Assembly: GCF_018130215.1 (NCBI RefSeq) | Contig: NZ_JAFCKQ010000017.1 | Location: 1-64,000, forward strand | Origin: Bradyrhizobium jicamae | GTDB lineage: Bacteria; Pseudomonadota; Alphaproteobacteria; Rhizobiales; Xanthobacteraceae | Direction: 5' to 3' | DNA: 64,000 nucleotides | Shown here: positions 43,186 through 51,367 of the stretch, one piece after another | Layout: the number at the start of each line of letters is the position of its first letter | Position numbering within the stretch: the stretch's first letter is position 1 | Made by a program: the position numbers and the translations under genes | The notes under the pieces: generated by a model | The model's input: the letters and a program-made list of their open reading frames with translations, nothing else | What the model was told of the DNA's origin: nothing | Database searches by the model: none

Positions 43186-43733
43186 TTTGCCACGTGGGTG
43201 GCAATCGCGTCCATCAGCGCCGGCGACAGGCAATCGTAGGGTTCGAGCCCGAGGTCCTTCAGACGCGACCTGATCCCGGCCATGTCGGCCGGCTTGACGC
43301 CGGACTCGATCACGGACGACACGAAGGCCGCAAATCCGGGAGCCGCCGAGCCGGATTCCTGGAACAGTTCGGGATGGATGAAGTCGAGGCCATAGAACGG
43401 ATGGCCCTTGTTCTCGATCCGGCCGTACATGTGGGTGCCGCAGCCCTTGCAGGCGTGGCGCTGGATCACCGCGGCGGAGTCGACGATCTGCAGCTTGTCG
43501 CCGTTCTCGAGCACGGTGACGTTCTCGCGCGGCACGACCGCGACCACCGAGAAGATCGCGCCCGACGGCTTCCAGCACTTGGTGCAGCCGCAGGCGTGAT
43601 TGTGGGCGACGTCGCCCTTGACGCCGACCTTGACCGGCTTGTCCGCGCATTTGCAGACCAGGGTGCCGCCGGCAAAGTGGCCCGAGCCCTGTTTGACGCC
43701 GTTGTCGACCGATGGGTGGATATGAACAGTCAT
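43170..43733 (-). CDS. gfa: S-(hydroxymethyl)glutathione synthase (glutathione-dependent formaldehyde-activating enzyme)
   Basis: A 187-residue zinc protein accelerating addition of formaldehyde to glutathione. Family Cys clusters are visible: TLVCKCADKPVKV, HACGCTKCWKPSGA, and RHACKGCGTHMYGRI. The second cluster is the CGCTKCW signature of true Gfa. It lies 34 bases downstream of the S-(hydroxymethyl)glutathione dehydrogenase gene on the same strand, in the order xoxF, cytochrome, dehydrogenase, gfa. It would feed methanol-derived formaldehyde into the glutathione pathway. The stop region is part of a direct repeat. Confidence 0.93.
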   Translation of the reverse strand: MTVHIHPSVDNGVKQGSGHFAGGTLVCKCADKPVKVGVKGDVAHNHACGCTKCWKPSGAIFSVVAVVPRENVTVLENGDKLQIVDSAAVIQRHACKGCGTHMYGRIENKGHPFYGLDFIHPELFQESGSAAPGFAAFVSSVIESGVKPADMAGIRSRLKDLGLEPYDCLSPALMDAIATHVAKAKAA

Positions 43734-43767
43734 TGGCCTATCCTCCTTAGTGCTTGGTGTTTTGATT

Positions 43768-44877
43768 TCAGAACACGACGACCGAGCGGATCGACTTGCC
43801 CTCGTGCATCAGGTCGAAGCCCTTGTTGATCTCCTCGAGCTTGAGCACGTGGGTGATCATCGGATCGATCTGGATCTTTCCGTTCATGTACCAGTCGACG
43901 ATCTTCGGCACGTCCGTGCGGCCACGCGCGCCGCCGAAGGCGGTGCCCTTCCAGACCCGGCCGGTCACGAGCTGGAACGGCCGTGTCGCGATCTCCTTGC
44001 CGGATTCCGCAACGCCGATCACCACCGAGACGCCCCAGCCGCGATGACAGGCTTCCAGCGCCTGGCGCATCACGTTGGTGTTGCCGGTGCAGTCGAAGGT
44101 GAAGTCGGCACCGCCATCGGTCAGGCCGACCAGATGCTGGACGATGTCGCCGCCCACCTTGGTCGGATTGACGAAATGCGTCATGCCGAACTGGCGACCC
44201 CAATTGTCCTTTGAGTCGTTGATGTCGACCCCGATGATCTTGTCGGCGCCGACCATCTTGGCGCCCTGGATCACGTTGAGACCGATGCCGCCGAGGCCGA
44301 ACACCACGACGTTGGCGCCCGGCGTCACCTTGGCGGTGTTGACGACAGCGCCGACGCCCGTCGTGACGCCGCAGCCGATGTAGCAGCTCTTGTCGAAGGG
44401 CGCGTCCTCGCGGATCTTCGCCACCGCGATTTCCGGCAGCACGGTGAAGTTCGAGAAGGTCGAGCAGCCCATGTAGTGAAATACCGTCTCGCCCTTGTAC
44501 TTGAAGCGCGAGGTGCCGTCGGGCATCACGCCCTTGCCCTGGGTGGCGCGGATCGCCGTGCACAGATTGGTCTTCTGGCTCAGGCAGCTTTTGCACTGGC
44601 GGCATTCGGGGGTGTAGAGCGGGATCACGTGATCGCCCGGCTTGACCGACGTCACGCCCGCACCGACCTCACGCACGATGCCGGCGCCCTCGTGCCCGAG
44701 GATCGAGGGGAAGATGCCTTCGCTGTCGAAGCCGTCGAGCGTGTAGGCGTCGGTGTGGCAGATGCCGGTCGCCTTGATCTCGACCAGGACTTCGCCTGCC
44801 TTGGGCCCTTCCAGATCGAGCTCGACAATCTCGAGCGGCTTCTTGGCCTGGAATGCGACTGCGGCGCGCGTTTTCAT
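43768..44877 (-). CDS. adhC: S-(hydroxymethyl)glutathione dehydrogenase / class III alcohol dehydrogenase
   Basis: A 369-residue zinc alcohol dehydrogenase of class III (also called FlhA or FrmA). It oxidises S-hydroxymethylglutathione to S-formylglutathione with NAD+. Catalytic zinc ligands are in KATGICHTDAYTL and LGHEGAGIV, and the structural zinc cysteines in TPECRQCKSCLSQKTNLC. The coenzyme site is VVVFGLGGIGLNV with Asp in IIGVDINDS. The start at 44877 is MKTRAAVAF; an upstream METK extension of four residues is possible. Fifty bases follow the cytochrome stop, within the xoxF operon. Confidence 0.95.
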   Translation of the reverse strand: MKTRAAVAFQAKKPLEIVELDLEGPKAGEVLVEIKATGICHTDAYTLDGFDSEGIFPSILGHEGAGIVREVGAGVTSVKPGDHVIPLYTPECRQCKSCLSQKTNLCTAIRATQGKGVMPDGTSRFKYKGETVFHYMGCSTFSNFTVLPEIAVAKIREDAPFDKSCYIGCGVTTGVGAVVNTAKVTPGANVVVFGLGGIGLNVIQGAKMVGADKIIGVDINDSKDNWGRQFGMTHFVNPTKVGGDIVQHLVGLTDGGADFTFDCTGNTNVMRQALEACHRGWGVSVVIGVAESGKEIATRPFQLVTGRVWKGTAFGGARGRTDVPKIVDWYMNGKIQIDPMITHVLKLEEINKGFDLMHEGKSIRSVVVF

Positions 44878-44926
44878 TTTGGTCTCCACGAAACGTTGAA
44901 CGGGTTGTCATCCGCGCCGGACGAAC

Positions 44927-45454
44927 TCAATTCTTGTTGCCCATGCAGGCGTCTTCCGCCTTGGCATAGGCGTCGGATTTATCTTCATGCTTCGCCGGAC
45001 GCACGCGCCCGACCGCATCAGTGGAACGGGCTCGCAGATAGACGTAGAGATCGTCCATGTAGCAGGCAACGTTCGGATTGTCGCCGAACGCCGGCATCAC
45101 GTTCTCCTGCGACGTCGTGACGTTCTTGCGTCCGCTCGCGACCACGCCGAGAAAGTCGGCATAGTTCATGGTCTTCAACGAGTCCTTCAGCGCCGGCGCG
45201 TAGGTCGAGCCCATGCCATCAGGACCGTGACAGACATGGCACTCCGAGTGGTAACGGCGGTAGCCGGAATAGGTGTACCAATCCACGGTCCCGTCAGGTG
45301 CAATCTTGTAGGTCGGGTTACCGTCCTTATCGAGATATTTGCCATCCTCGGATTTGACCGCCGTCGGATCGCCCGGTGGTTCGGCGGAAGCAACTCTACC
45401 CATTGCCGCGAAGAGGATCGCAGCCGTCACAAGCCAGATAATACGCAAGAGCAT
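44927..45454 (-). CDS. xoxG: 4-Cys c-type cytochrome of methanol metabolism, XoxG-like electron acceptor
   Basis: A 175-residue exported cytochrome c. The signal peptide is LLRIIWLVTAAILFAAMGRVASA. The heme site CHVCH is at residues 72-76, with the axial Met in VMPAFGDNP (Met120). Two further cysteines (131 and 170) mark the four-Cys methanol-related cytochrome family. It takes electrons from XoxF in the periplasm. It is directly downstream of xoxF with 69 bases between, and upstream of the glutathione-dependent dehydrogenase. The symbol xoxG is assigned by family and position. Confidence 0.9.
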   Translation of the reverse strand: MLLRIIWLVTAAILFAAMGRVASAEPPGDPTAVKSEDGKYLDKDGNPTYKIAPDGTVDWYTYSGYRRYHSECHVCHGPDGMGSTYAPALKDSLKTMNYADFLGVVASGRKNVTTSQENVMPAFGDNPNVACYMDDLYVYLRARSTDAVGRVRPAKHEDKSDAYAKAEDACMGNKN

Positions 45455-45523
45455 GTCCTCGGAATTCGGTAGCAGGCGAACCGGCGCATGGATGGTCCAT
45501 GCGCCGGAACGAGTGGGATCAGC

Positions 45524-47326
45524 TCACTGCGGCAGCGAGAACACGGTGAGTGTTCCGCCGAGCGCGGTGTAGTTGCTGAGAGCCGCATAACCACCGACGG
45601 CGCCGAGACCGGCGGTCGGATCGGTCAGGCCGGCCGCGAGGCCGATGCCTGCCCAACCACCGACACCCGACAACACGGCGACATACTGCTTGCCGCCCTG
45701 CTCATAGGTGTTGACGTTGCCGATGATGCCGGACGGGGTCTTGAACTTGTAGAGCTCCTTGCCCGTCTTGGCGTCGACCGCCTTCAGGTAACCTTCCAGC
45801 GTGCCGTAGAACACCACGCCGCCGGCGGTTGCGAGCGCACCCGACCAGACCGAGAACTGCTCCTTGTTCGACCAGGCGATCTTGCCGGTCTTGCCGTCCC
45901 AGGCGATGAAGTTGCCCATGTTGGTCTCGCCGGGAGGCGGATACATCGACAGCGTCGCGCCGACATAGGGCTGACCTGCGGTGTAGCTCACCTTGAACGG
46001 CTCGTAGTCCATGCAGACGTGGTTGGTCGGCACGTAGAACAGCTGGGTCTCCGGCGAATAGGCTGCCGGCTGCTCGTCCTTCGAACCAAGCGCCGCGGGG
46101 CAGATGCCCTTGACGTTGTGGTCCTCGCCCGCCTTGTCGGTCGACGCTGCATCAAGAACCTTCGGACGACCATAGGTCGGCGAGCTCTTGTTCATGTCGA
46201 CGCCGGAGGTCCAGTTCACCTTCGGATCGTACTTCTCGGCAACCAGCAGCTCACCGGTGTCGCGATCGAGCGTATAGCCGAGGCCGTTACGATCGAAATG
46301 CGTCAGCAGCTTGCGCGCCTTGCCGTCCACGGTCTGATCCGAGAGGATCATCTCGTTGACGCCGTCATAGTCCCACTCGTCGTGGGGCGTCATCTGGTAG
46401 ACCCACTTGGCGATGCCGGTGTCCGGGTTGCGTGCCCAGATGGTCATCGACCATTTGTTGTCACCCGGACGCTGCTTCGGATTCCAGGTCGAGGGATTGC
46501 CCGAGCCGTAATAGACCAGGTTCAGTTCGGGGTCGTAGGAGATCCAGCCCCAGGTGGCGCCGCCGCCGATCTTCCATTGATCGCCTTGCCAGGTCTTCAG
46601 GCTCGAATCCTTGCCGATCGGCTTGCCGAGATCGGTCGTCTTGTCGTCGACCAGGATCTGATCATCCGGACCTTCGGAATAGCCGCGCCAGACCTGCTTG
46701 CCGGTCTTGATGTCATAGGCGGTCATATGCGCTTGCACGCCGAACTCGCCGCCGGAGATGCCGATCAGCACCTTGTCCTTGACCACGAGCGGCGCCGAGG
46801 TGCCGGTCGCGCCCTTGGCGGGATCGCCGTCCTTCACCGACCACACGACCTGACCGGTCTTGGCATCGAGCGCAACCAGCGTGGTGTCGGCCTGATGCAG
46901 GAAGATCTTGCCGTCGCCGTAAGCGACGCCGCGATTGACGGTGTCGCAGCACATCACCGGAATGACGTTCGGATCCTGCTTGGGCTCGTACTTCCAGACG
47001 ATCTGGTTGTCCTTGGAAAGGTCAAGAGCGTAGACCTTGTTCGGGAACGGCGTCGAGAAGTACATCATGTTCCCGATCACGAGCGGTCCACCCTCGTGAC
47101 CACGCAACACGCCGGTCGAAAACGTCCAGGCGACCTGCAACTTTCCGACGTTCGACGCGTTGATCTGATTCAGCTTCGAATAGCGCTGATTGGCGTAGTC
47201 GCCGGACGGCATCACCCAGTCCTTCGGGTTCTGCGCCATCTTGTTGAGTTCGTCGTTGGCATTGGCGGCCCCGGCAGCGAACGCTGCCATGACGCCAAGA
47301 CCGGTCGCGTAAAGCACCTTGCGCAT
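45524..47326 (-). CDS. xoxF: Lanthanide-dependent PQQ methanol dehydrogenase XoxF
   Basis: A 600-residue periplasmic quinoprotein. The signal peptide is VLYATGLGVMAAFAAGAANA. The eight-bladed propeller shows the vicinal disulfide PVMCCDTVNRG (Cys126-Cys127) over PQQ, Glu194 in SGGEFGVQ and Asn277 in GSGNPSTWN, plus repeated tryptophan docking segments. The decisive motif is HDEWDYDGVNE: Asp319 is the catalytic base and Asp321 is the extra Asp that marks lanthanide-using XoxF, where calcium MxaF has Ala. It oxidises methanol to formaldehyde, or further. The first gene of an operon with xoxG, adhC and gfa. Likely induced by the AraC or NarL-type regulators near it. Confidence 0.96.
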   Translation of the reverse strand: MRKVLYATGLGVMAAFAAGAANANDELNKMAQNPKDWVMPSGDYANQRYSKLNQINASNVGKLQVAWTFSTGVLRGHEGGPLVIGNMMYFSTPFPNKVYALDLSKDNQIVWKYEPKQDPNVIPVMCCDTVNRGVAYGDGKIFLHQADTTLVALDAKTGQVVWSVKDGDPAKGATGTSAPLVVKDKVLIGISGGEFGVQAHMTAYDIKTGKQVWRGYSEGPDDQILVDDKTTDLGKPIGKDSSLKTWQGDQWKIGGGATWGWISYDPELNLVYYGSGNPSTWNPKQRPGDNKWSMTIWARNPDTGIAKWVYQMTPHDEWDYDGVNEMILSDQTVDGKARKLLTHFDRNGLGYTLDRDTGELLVAEKYDPKVNWTSGVDMNKSSPTYGRPKVLDAASTDKAGEDHNVKGICPAALGSKDEQPAAYSPETQLFYVPTNHVCMDYEPFKVSYTAGQPYVGATLSMYPPPGETNMGNFIAWDGKTGKIAWSNKEQFSVWSGALATAGGVVFYGTLEGYLKAVDAKTGKELYKFKTPSGIIGNVNTYEQGGKQYVAVLSGVGGWAGIGLAAGLTDPTAGLGAVGGYAALSNYTALGGTLTVFSLPQ

Positions 47327-47721
47327 CGTGGATTCCTCCCAGTGTTAAGAACTCAGGGTTTCCGTCGAAACGGCCCACTTCTTCCATTTTGGTACCTACC
47401 CGTACCTCGCCGGGCTCGCGACGACTTGCCCAATAGGGAAGAGCCGTTTGCTCGAAAGGGAAGCTTCGTCAGTTTTTTGAAAGGCTGCTCCATGCTGCAG
47501 GGCATCAATCGCCGACCTCGGCCGCTCGGTCGCCGATCCGGACGCGTCCCAACGTTGCGCTTGACGACGCCAGAACTAAGTCGGAGGATCGCCCGACTTT
47601 GACCGGGAAGAATTCCGCCGGCCCCCTCGGCATCGCCAAAATGAGGGAAAAGGCGCATAATTCCGGGCGCAACATTCGCAGTAGGCAGTCACGTTTGGGG
47701 ATCGAATCGGTGGCTGGAAAG
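47327..47721. promoter_or_regulatory. Divergent control region of xoxF and the AraC gene with GGGAAG sites
   Basis: GGGAAG occurs at 47436-47441, 47458-47463 and 47605-47610. The last is part of CGGGAA-GAA-TTCCGC at 47604-47618, nearly identical to a perfect palindrome upstream of the TonB receptor (51330-51344). The first lies in TTGCCC-AATA-GGGAA, itself palindromic. These are candidate binding sites for the regulator of the methanol locus. Confidence 0.55.
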
Positions 47722-48696
47722 ATGTCCGATACTGTCCATTCGCTCAGCACGACCGGATTGACGCCGAAGCGGCAGATCCAGCGCTGGTCAGATGCGCTGA
47801 CTGACCTGTGCGGTCAGTTCGACGTCGACGCGCTGGAAGGATCCTCGCTCGAGGGACGGATCAACTACACGACCGTGTCGCGGCTCAAGCTGTGCCAGAT
47901 CGAGGCAAGCCAGCACCGGATCGCGCACACGATCTCGCGCATCAGGCTGAGCGAGCATCCTTACATCAAGATCGTTTTCCAGACCCACGGCGTGTCGCAT
48001 TTCGAGCAGGAAGGCCGCCACTTCGACATCATGCCCGGCGACTGCTTCGCCTATGACGTGTCCTGCCCGCACACGATCATCAGCCCGGCGCTGACCCGTC
48101 ACGAGGTCGTCATCGTGCCGAAGGACCTGCTCAAGGAGCGCGGTTTCCAGCTCTCCAAGATGGCGCCGTGCAAGCTGTCGGCGCGCAACGGCACCGGCCG
48201 TATCGCCTACGACTTCGTGCATGCGGCGTTCGGCGAGGCGACCAGGCTTTCGCCGCTCAACGCCGTCGGCGTTGCCGATTCGCTGATCGACCTGCTGCTG
48301 CTGCCGCTGCGCGAGACCGGCGCGATGTTCGATCGCGGCAGCGCGGAGGCCACCTATGTGCGGGCCCAGGGCTTCATTCGCGAGCATCTGCGCGACCCCG
48401 ACCTCTGCATCGACCGCATCTCGGCGGCGCTCGGCTGCTCGAAGCGCTATCTGCACATGCTGTTCAGCGATCGCGGCATGACGGTCAGCGACTACATCTG
48501 GCGGGCCCGGCTGCAGCACTGCCGGCAGGAGCTGGAAAACCAGACCGGCAAGACGATCACCGACGTCGCGTTCTCCTGGGGCTTCTCCAGCTCGTCGCAT
48601 TTCAGCCGCGTGTTCCGGAAGTATTTCGGCATCGCGCCCTCCTCCGTCCACAAGGGTCAGCACGGCGGCATGCCGGCCGACGTGGTGCTGGAATAG
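47722..48696 (+). CDS. AraC-family transcriptional regulator adjacent to xoxF
   Basis: A 324-residue regulator. Residues about 1-190 form a sensor domain of the AraC-binding-like type (HPYIKIVFQTHGVSHFEQEGRHFDIMPGDCFAYDV). Residues about 215-315 form the AraC DNA-binding domain (CIDRISAALGCSKRYLHMLFSDRGMTVSDYIW; ITDVAFSWGFSSSSHFSRVFRKYFG). It resembles FeaR-type regulators. The start is ATG 47722 after GGAAAG; the open frame extends upstream but carries the operator-like site. Divergent from xoxF and a plausible activator of it. Confidence 0.88.
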   Translation: MSDTVHSLSTTGLTPKRQIQRWSDALTDLCGQFDVDALEGSSLEGRINYTTVSRLKLCQIEASQHRIAHTISRIRLSEHPYIKIVFQTHGVSHFEQEGRHFDIMPGDCFAYDVSCPHTIISPALTRHEVVIVPKDLLKERGFQLSKMAPCKLSARNGTGRIAYDFVHAAFGEATRLSPLNAVGVADSLIDLLLLPLRETGAMFDRGSAEATYVRAQGFIREHLRDPDLCIDRISAALGCSKRYLHMLFSDRGMTVSDYIWRARLQHCRQELENQTGKTITDVAFSWGFSSSSHFSRVFRKYFGIAPSSVHKGQHGGMPADVVLE

Positions 48697-48798
48697 CCGC
48701 TTCGCCCGGCGCACCGCGCCCGAACAGTCGCAATCATCCTCGTCTGGATCGCAGGTGCGCTGGATTTGGGCTGTCCACGCCTGATGAGTGCGATTGAA

Positions 48799-51237
48799 TT
48801 AGAACGTCGCCTTCATGCCGACATAGAACGCGCGCGGCCGTGCCGGGCTGAGCGAACGCGGGTCCGAAAAGGCCTGCCCGTTGGTGAAGTTCGGCAACGC
48901 GTCGGTCTGGAAGAAGGTGCCCCAGGTCGAATAGCGGTTGTCGAAGATGTTATCGATCCGGCCGAAGATCTGGTACGTCTTGTCGATCTGATACGAGGCG
49001 TGCGCGTTGAACACGGCATAGGACGGCAGCTTCGAGAACTGGTTGGACTCGTCGCCGACGAAATACTGGCTGCTGACCCACAGCGCATCGCCGCCGATCT
49101 TGAACGCATCGGTCACGTTATAGTCGAAACCAGCCTTGATGCGGTGACGCGGAATGCCCGGGATCTGGTTGCCCGGCGAGATCTGGATGTTGCCATTGGC
49201 ATCGGCGAACGGGCTGTTCGAGCCGACCGTGAGCGAATCCAGGAACCGCGCATCGATGAAGGCGTAGCTGGCATAGACCTGCAACGCCTTCGATTTCACG
49301 TCGATCTCGGCCTCGAACCCCTGCCGGCGCGTCGAACCGACGTTCTGGTAATAGCCGAAACCCTGCAACACCGGGCTTGCGATGGCCAGGATGTCATCGG
49401 TGTTGGTGGCGCGGAAGCCGCCGAGCTTCCAGCTCAGGGTCCCGATATTGAGCTCCTTTGATCCGCGCAGACCCGCCTCGAAGGTGTGCGACACCACCTG
49501 CTTGAGGTCCGGGTCGGAGACCAGGAAGGTGGCGATCGTGCAGGGATTGGCGGGGTCCGCGCAGCTCAATTCAAGCGGCGTGGGCGCACGGTTGGCTTCC
49601 GAATAGCCGCCGTACAAGGTCACATCGCGGGTGATCTTGTAGGTGCCGCCGATCATCGGGTTGAAGCGATCGTACTCATGATTGCCGTTGAGCGCCGTCC
49701 CGAGCTGGTCCTGAAGCGAGATGTTGGCCGTATTGAAGCGGCCGCCGCCGCTGATCGAGAGGCGGTCGGTGACGTCGAAGGTGTCGAGTGCATAGAGGCC
49801 GAAATACTGGTTGGTGGCGCGCAGCGACACCGGCCCGTCCGTCACCGGCGAGCCTGACGGCCCGAGGAAAATGCCGCTGCCGGTCATCACGTAATCCGGA
49901 CCAAAGGTGCCGAGTTCGGCACTGGCGTTGAACCAGGTGACGCTGGTGTCGAGGCTGGTGCCGACCGTGAAGCGATTGTCGTGACCGAACAGCTTGTCGT
50001 CGTTGGTTGCCTGCAGCGAGAGCCCGGCCGTCGTGGATCGCGTCGACGTCCGGTCGTTTTCGCCGAGGAACGAACCGTCGGGGAACGGATTGCTGAGCTG
50101 CACGCCGTTCAGGCCGAAGGCCGGTGTCGAGCTGTCGCCGAAGCAGAGCAGCGTCGGGTCGTCGCAGGGCTGGGTGCCGGTCGGGTTGGCGTCCTCCGTA
50201 CTCTGCTTGAAGAACCGCAGATGCGCGGCGCCCTCGATGGTCCAGGTGGGCGTCGCCTCGACCTTGCCGGTCAGGTTGAAATAGCCGACCTGGTTGTGCG
50301 AGGTCTGCGGCGTGGTGTAGGTCGCGCCCCAATAGTTCTGCAGCAGTTCCGCAGGCACGGTCGCCGTGGCGCCGAATTTGTTATCGGCGGCGCCCATGTT
50401 GAGGTGGAACTCGCTGACATCGTTCCGATAGGCGACGTCACCGTAGAAGCGGCGGATGTCGGACTGCGAGAAATTGCGGAAGCCGTCGTCGTGGATCCCC
50501 TCGAGGGCGCCGTAGACGGCATAATTGTTGTCGATCTGCTTGCCCCACTGCCCCGAGCCCTGGATGCGGCCGAACGAGCCGCCCATCACGCTCAGCTCGG
50601 TGCCATGGTAGCTGAAGCCGTCCTTCATCTGGACGTCGACGGCGCCGCCGAGGGCATTCAATCCGAACGCGGGATTGTTGGTCACGACGGCGACCGACTT
50701 GATCGCCAGGGTCGGGATCAGGTCCCAGTTGATGGTGTCGCCGAACGCCTCGTTGATGCGGACGCCGTTTTGGTAGACCGCAAGGCCCTGCGGCGTCCCC
50801 GACACCGGAGAGGCCACGAAGCCGCGGAACTCCAGGTTTGGCGTGAATGGATTGCCGGAGACCTCGCTGATGTTGACCGAAGGCACGCTCTGCAGCAACG
50901 CGTCCGTGATATTGGGCGAGCCGGTTCGCTCGATCTGCTTGCTGTCGACGACATTGACGCTGGCCGGGACCTTGTCGGCGTCGATATCCGACGCCGAGCC
51001 GGCGGTGGCTGCAGGCGCGGTCGGTATGATGACCCTGGGCCGGGGACGGACGATACGGGTTGCCTCCCTGGAGCGTCCCCGCTTGGCCCCCTCGGCGGGC
51101 GCCGTGACCTCGACCGGCGGCAGAGTCTCAACATGCTCCGAGCCGCCTTGAGCAAGGGCCGTCTCATGTCCGACGACCGCGCCCGCCGCGATCGACGCGA
51201 GCACAACAAACCGCACGCCACCCATCTGTCCACCCAT
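48799..51237 (-). CDS. TonB-dependent outer-membrane receptor, candidate lanthanide uptake (LutH-like)
   Basis: An 812-residue receptor: signal peptide to about residue 29, a TonB-box-like segment ETLPPVEVTA, the plug (PASVNVVDSKQIERTGSPNITDALLQSVPSV; RGFVASPVSGTPQGLAVYQNGVRINEAFGDTINWDLIP), and a 22-strand-type barrel ending FYVGMKATF. Methylotrophs import lanthanides through a TonB receptor encoded with xoxF-related genes (LutH in Methylorubrum). The position here beside xoxF, its regulators and the PQQ-associated ABC genes suggests the same job, but the substrate is not shown by sequence. It follows the sensor kinase on the same strand with a 130-base gap that holds a perfect palindrome. 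Confidence 0.85.
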   Translation of the reverse strand: MGGQMGGVRFVVLASIAAGAVVGHETALAQGGSEHVETLPPVEVTAPAEGAKRGRSREATRIVRPRPRVIIPTAPAATAGSASDIDADKVPASVNVVDSKQIERTGSPNITDALLQSVPSVNISEVSGNPFTPNLEFRGFVASPVSGTPQGLAVYQNGVRINEAFGDTINWDLIPTLAIKSVAVVTNNPAFGLNALGGAVDVQMKDGFSYHGTELSVMGGSFGRIQGSGQWGKQIDNNYAVYGALEGIHDDGFRNFSQSDIRRFYGDVAYRNDVSEFHLNMGAADNKFGATATVPAELLQNYWGATYTTPQTSHNQVGYFNLTGKVEATPTWTIEGAAHLRFFKQSTEDANPTGTQPCDDPTLLCFGDSSTPAFGLNGVQLSNPFPDGSFLGENDRTSTRSTTAGLSLQATNDDKLFGHDNRFTVGTSLDTSVTWFNASAELGTFGPDYVMTGSGIFLGPSGSPVTDGPVSLRATNQYFGLYALDTFDVTDRLSISGGGRFNTANISLQDQLGTALNGNHEYDRFNPMIGGTYKITRDVTLYGGYSEANRAPTPLELSCADPANPCTIATFLVSDPDLKQVVSHTFEAGLRGSKELNIGTLSWKLGGFRATNTDDILAIASPVLQGFGYYQNVGSTRRQGFEAEIDVKSKALQVYASYAFIDARFLDSLTVGSNSPFADANGNIQISPGNQIPGIPRHRIKAGFDYNVTDAFKIGGDALWVSSQYFVGDESNQFSKLPSYAVFNAHASYQIDKTYQIFGRIDNIFDNRYSTWGTFFQTDALPNFTNGQAFSDPRSLSPARPRAFYVGMKATF

Positions 51238-51329
51238 CGCGTCCGGCCTTGTCGATCCCCGCCGGCTCGTGAAGCGATACTAGTGAGCAGGTTGTGCGCG
51301 GCGCCAGCTTTAAGTGTTCCCGAAAGACT

Positions 51330-51344
51330 CGGGAAGAATTCCCG
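51330..51344. promoter_or_regulatory. Perfect palindrome upstream of the TonB receptor, shared with the xoxF region
   Basis: CGGGAA-GAA-TTCCCG, a 15-bp inverted repeat with a three-base centre, is about 93 bases before the receptor start. Thirteen consecutive bases are identical to the site at 47604-47616 in front of the AraC gene/xoxF. It is a candidate operator of the NarL-type response regulator encoded next door. Confidence 0.65.
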
Positions 51345-51367
51345 GTCGATGCCGGCGGCATGGCGGC

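Noticed and set aside
45488..47602. A 704-codon open frame on plus opposite xoxF
   Set aside because: It is the complementary shadow of xoxF with no family similarity or ribosome binding site.
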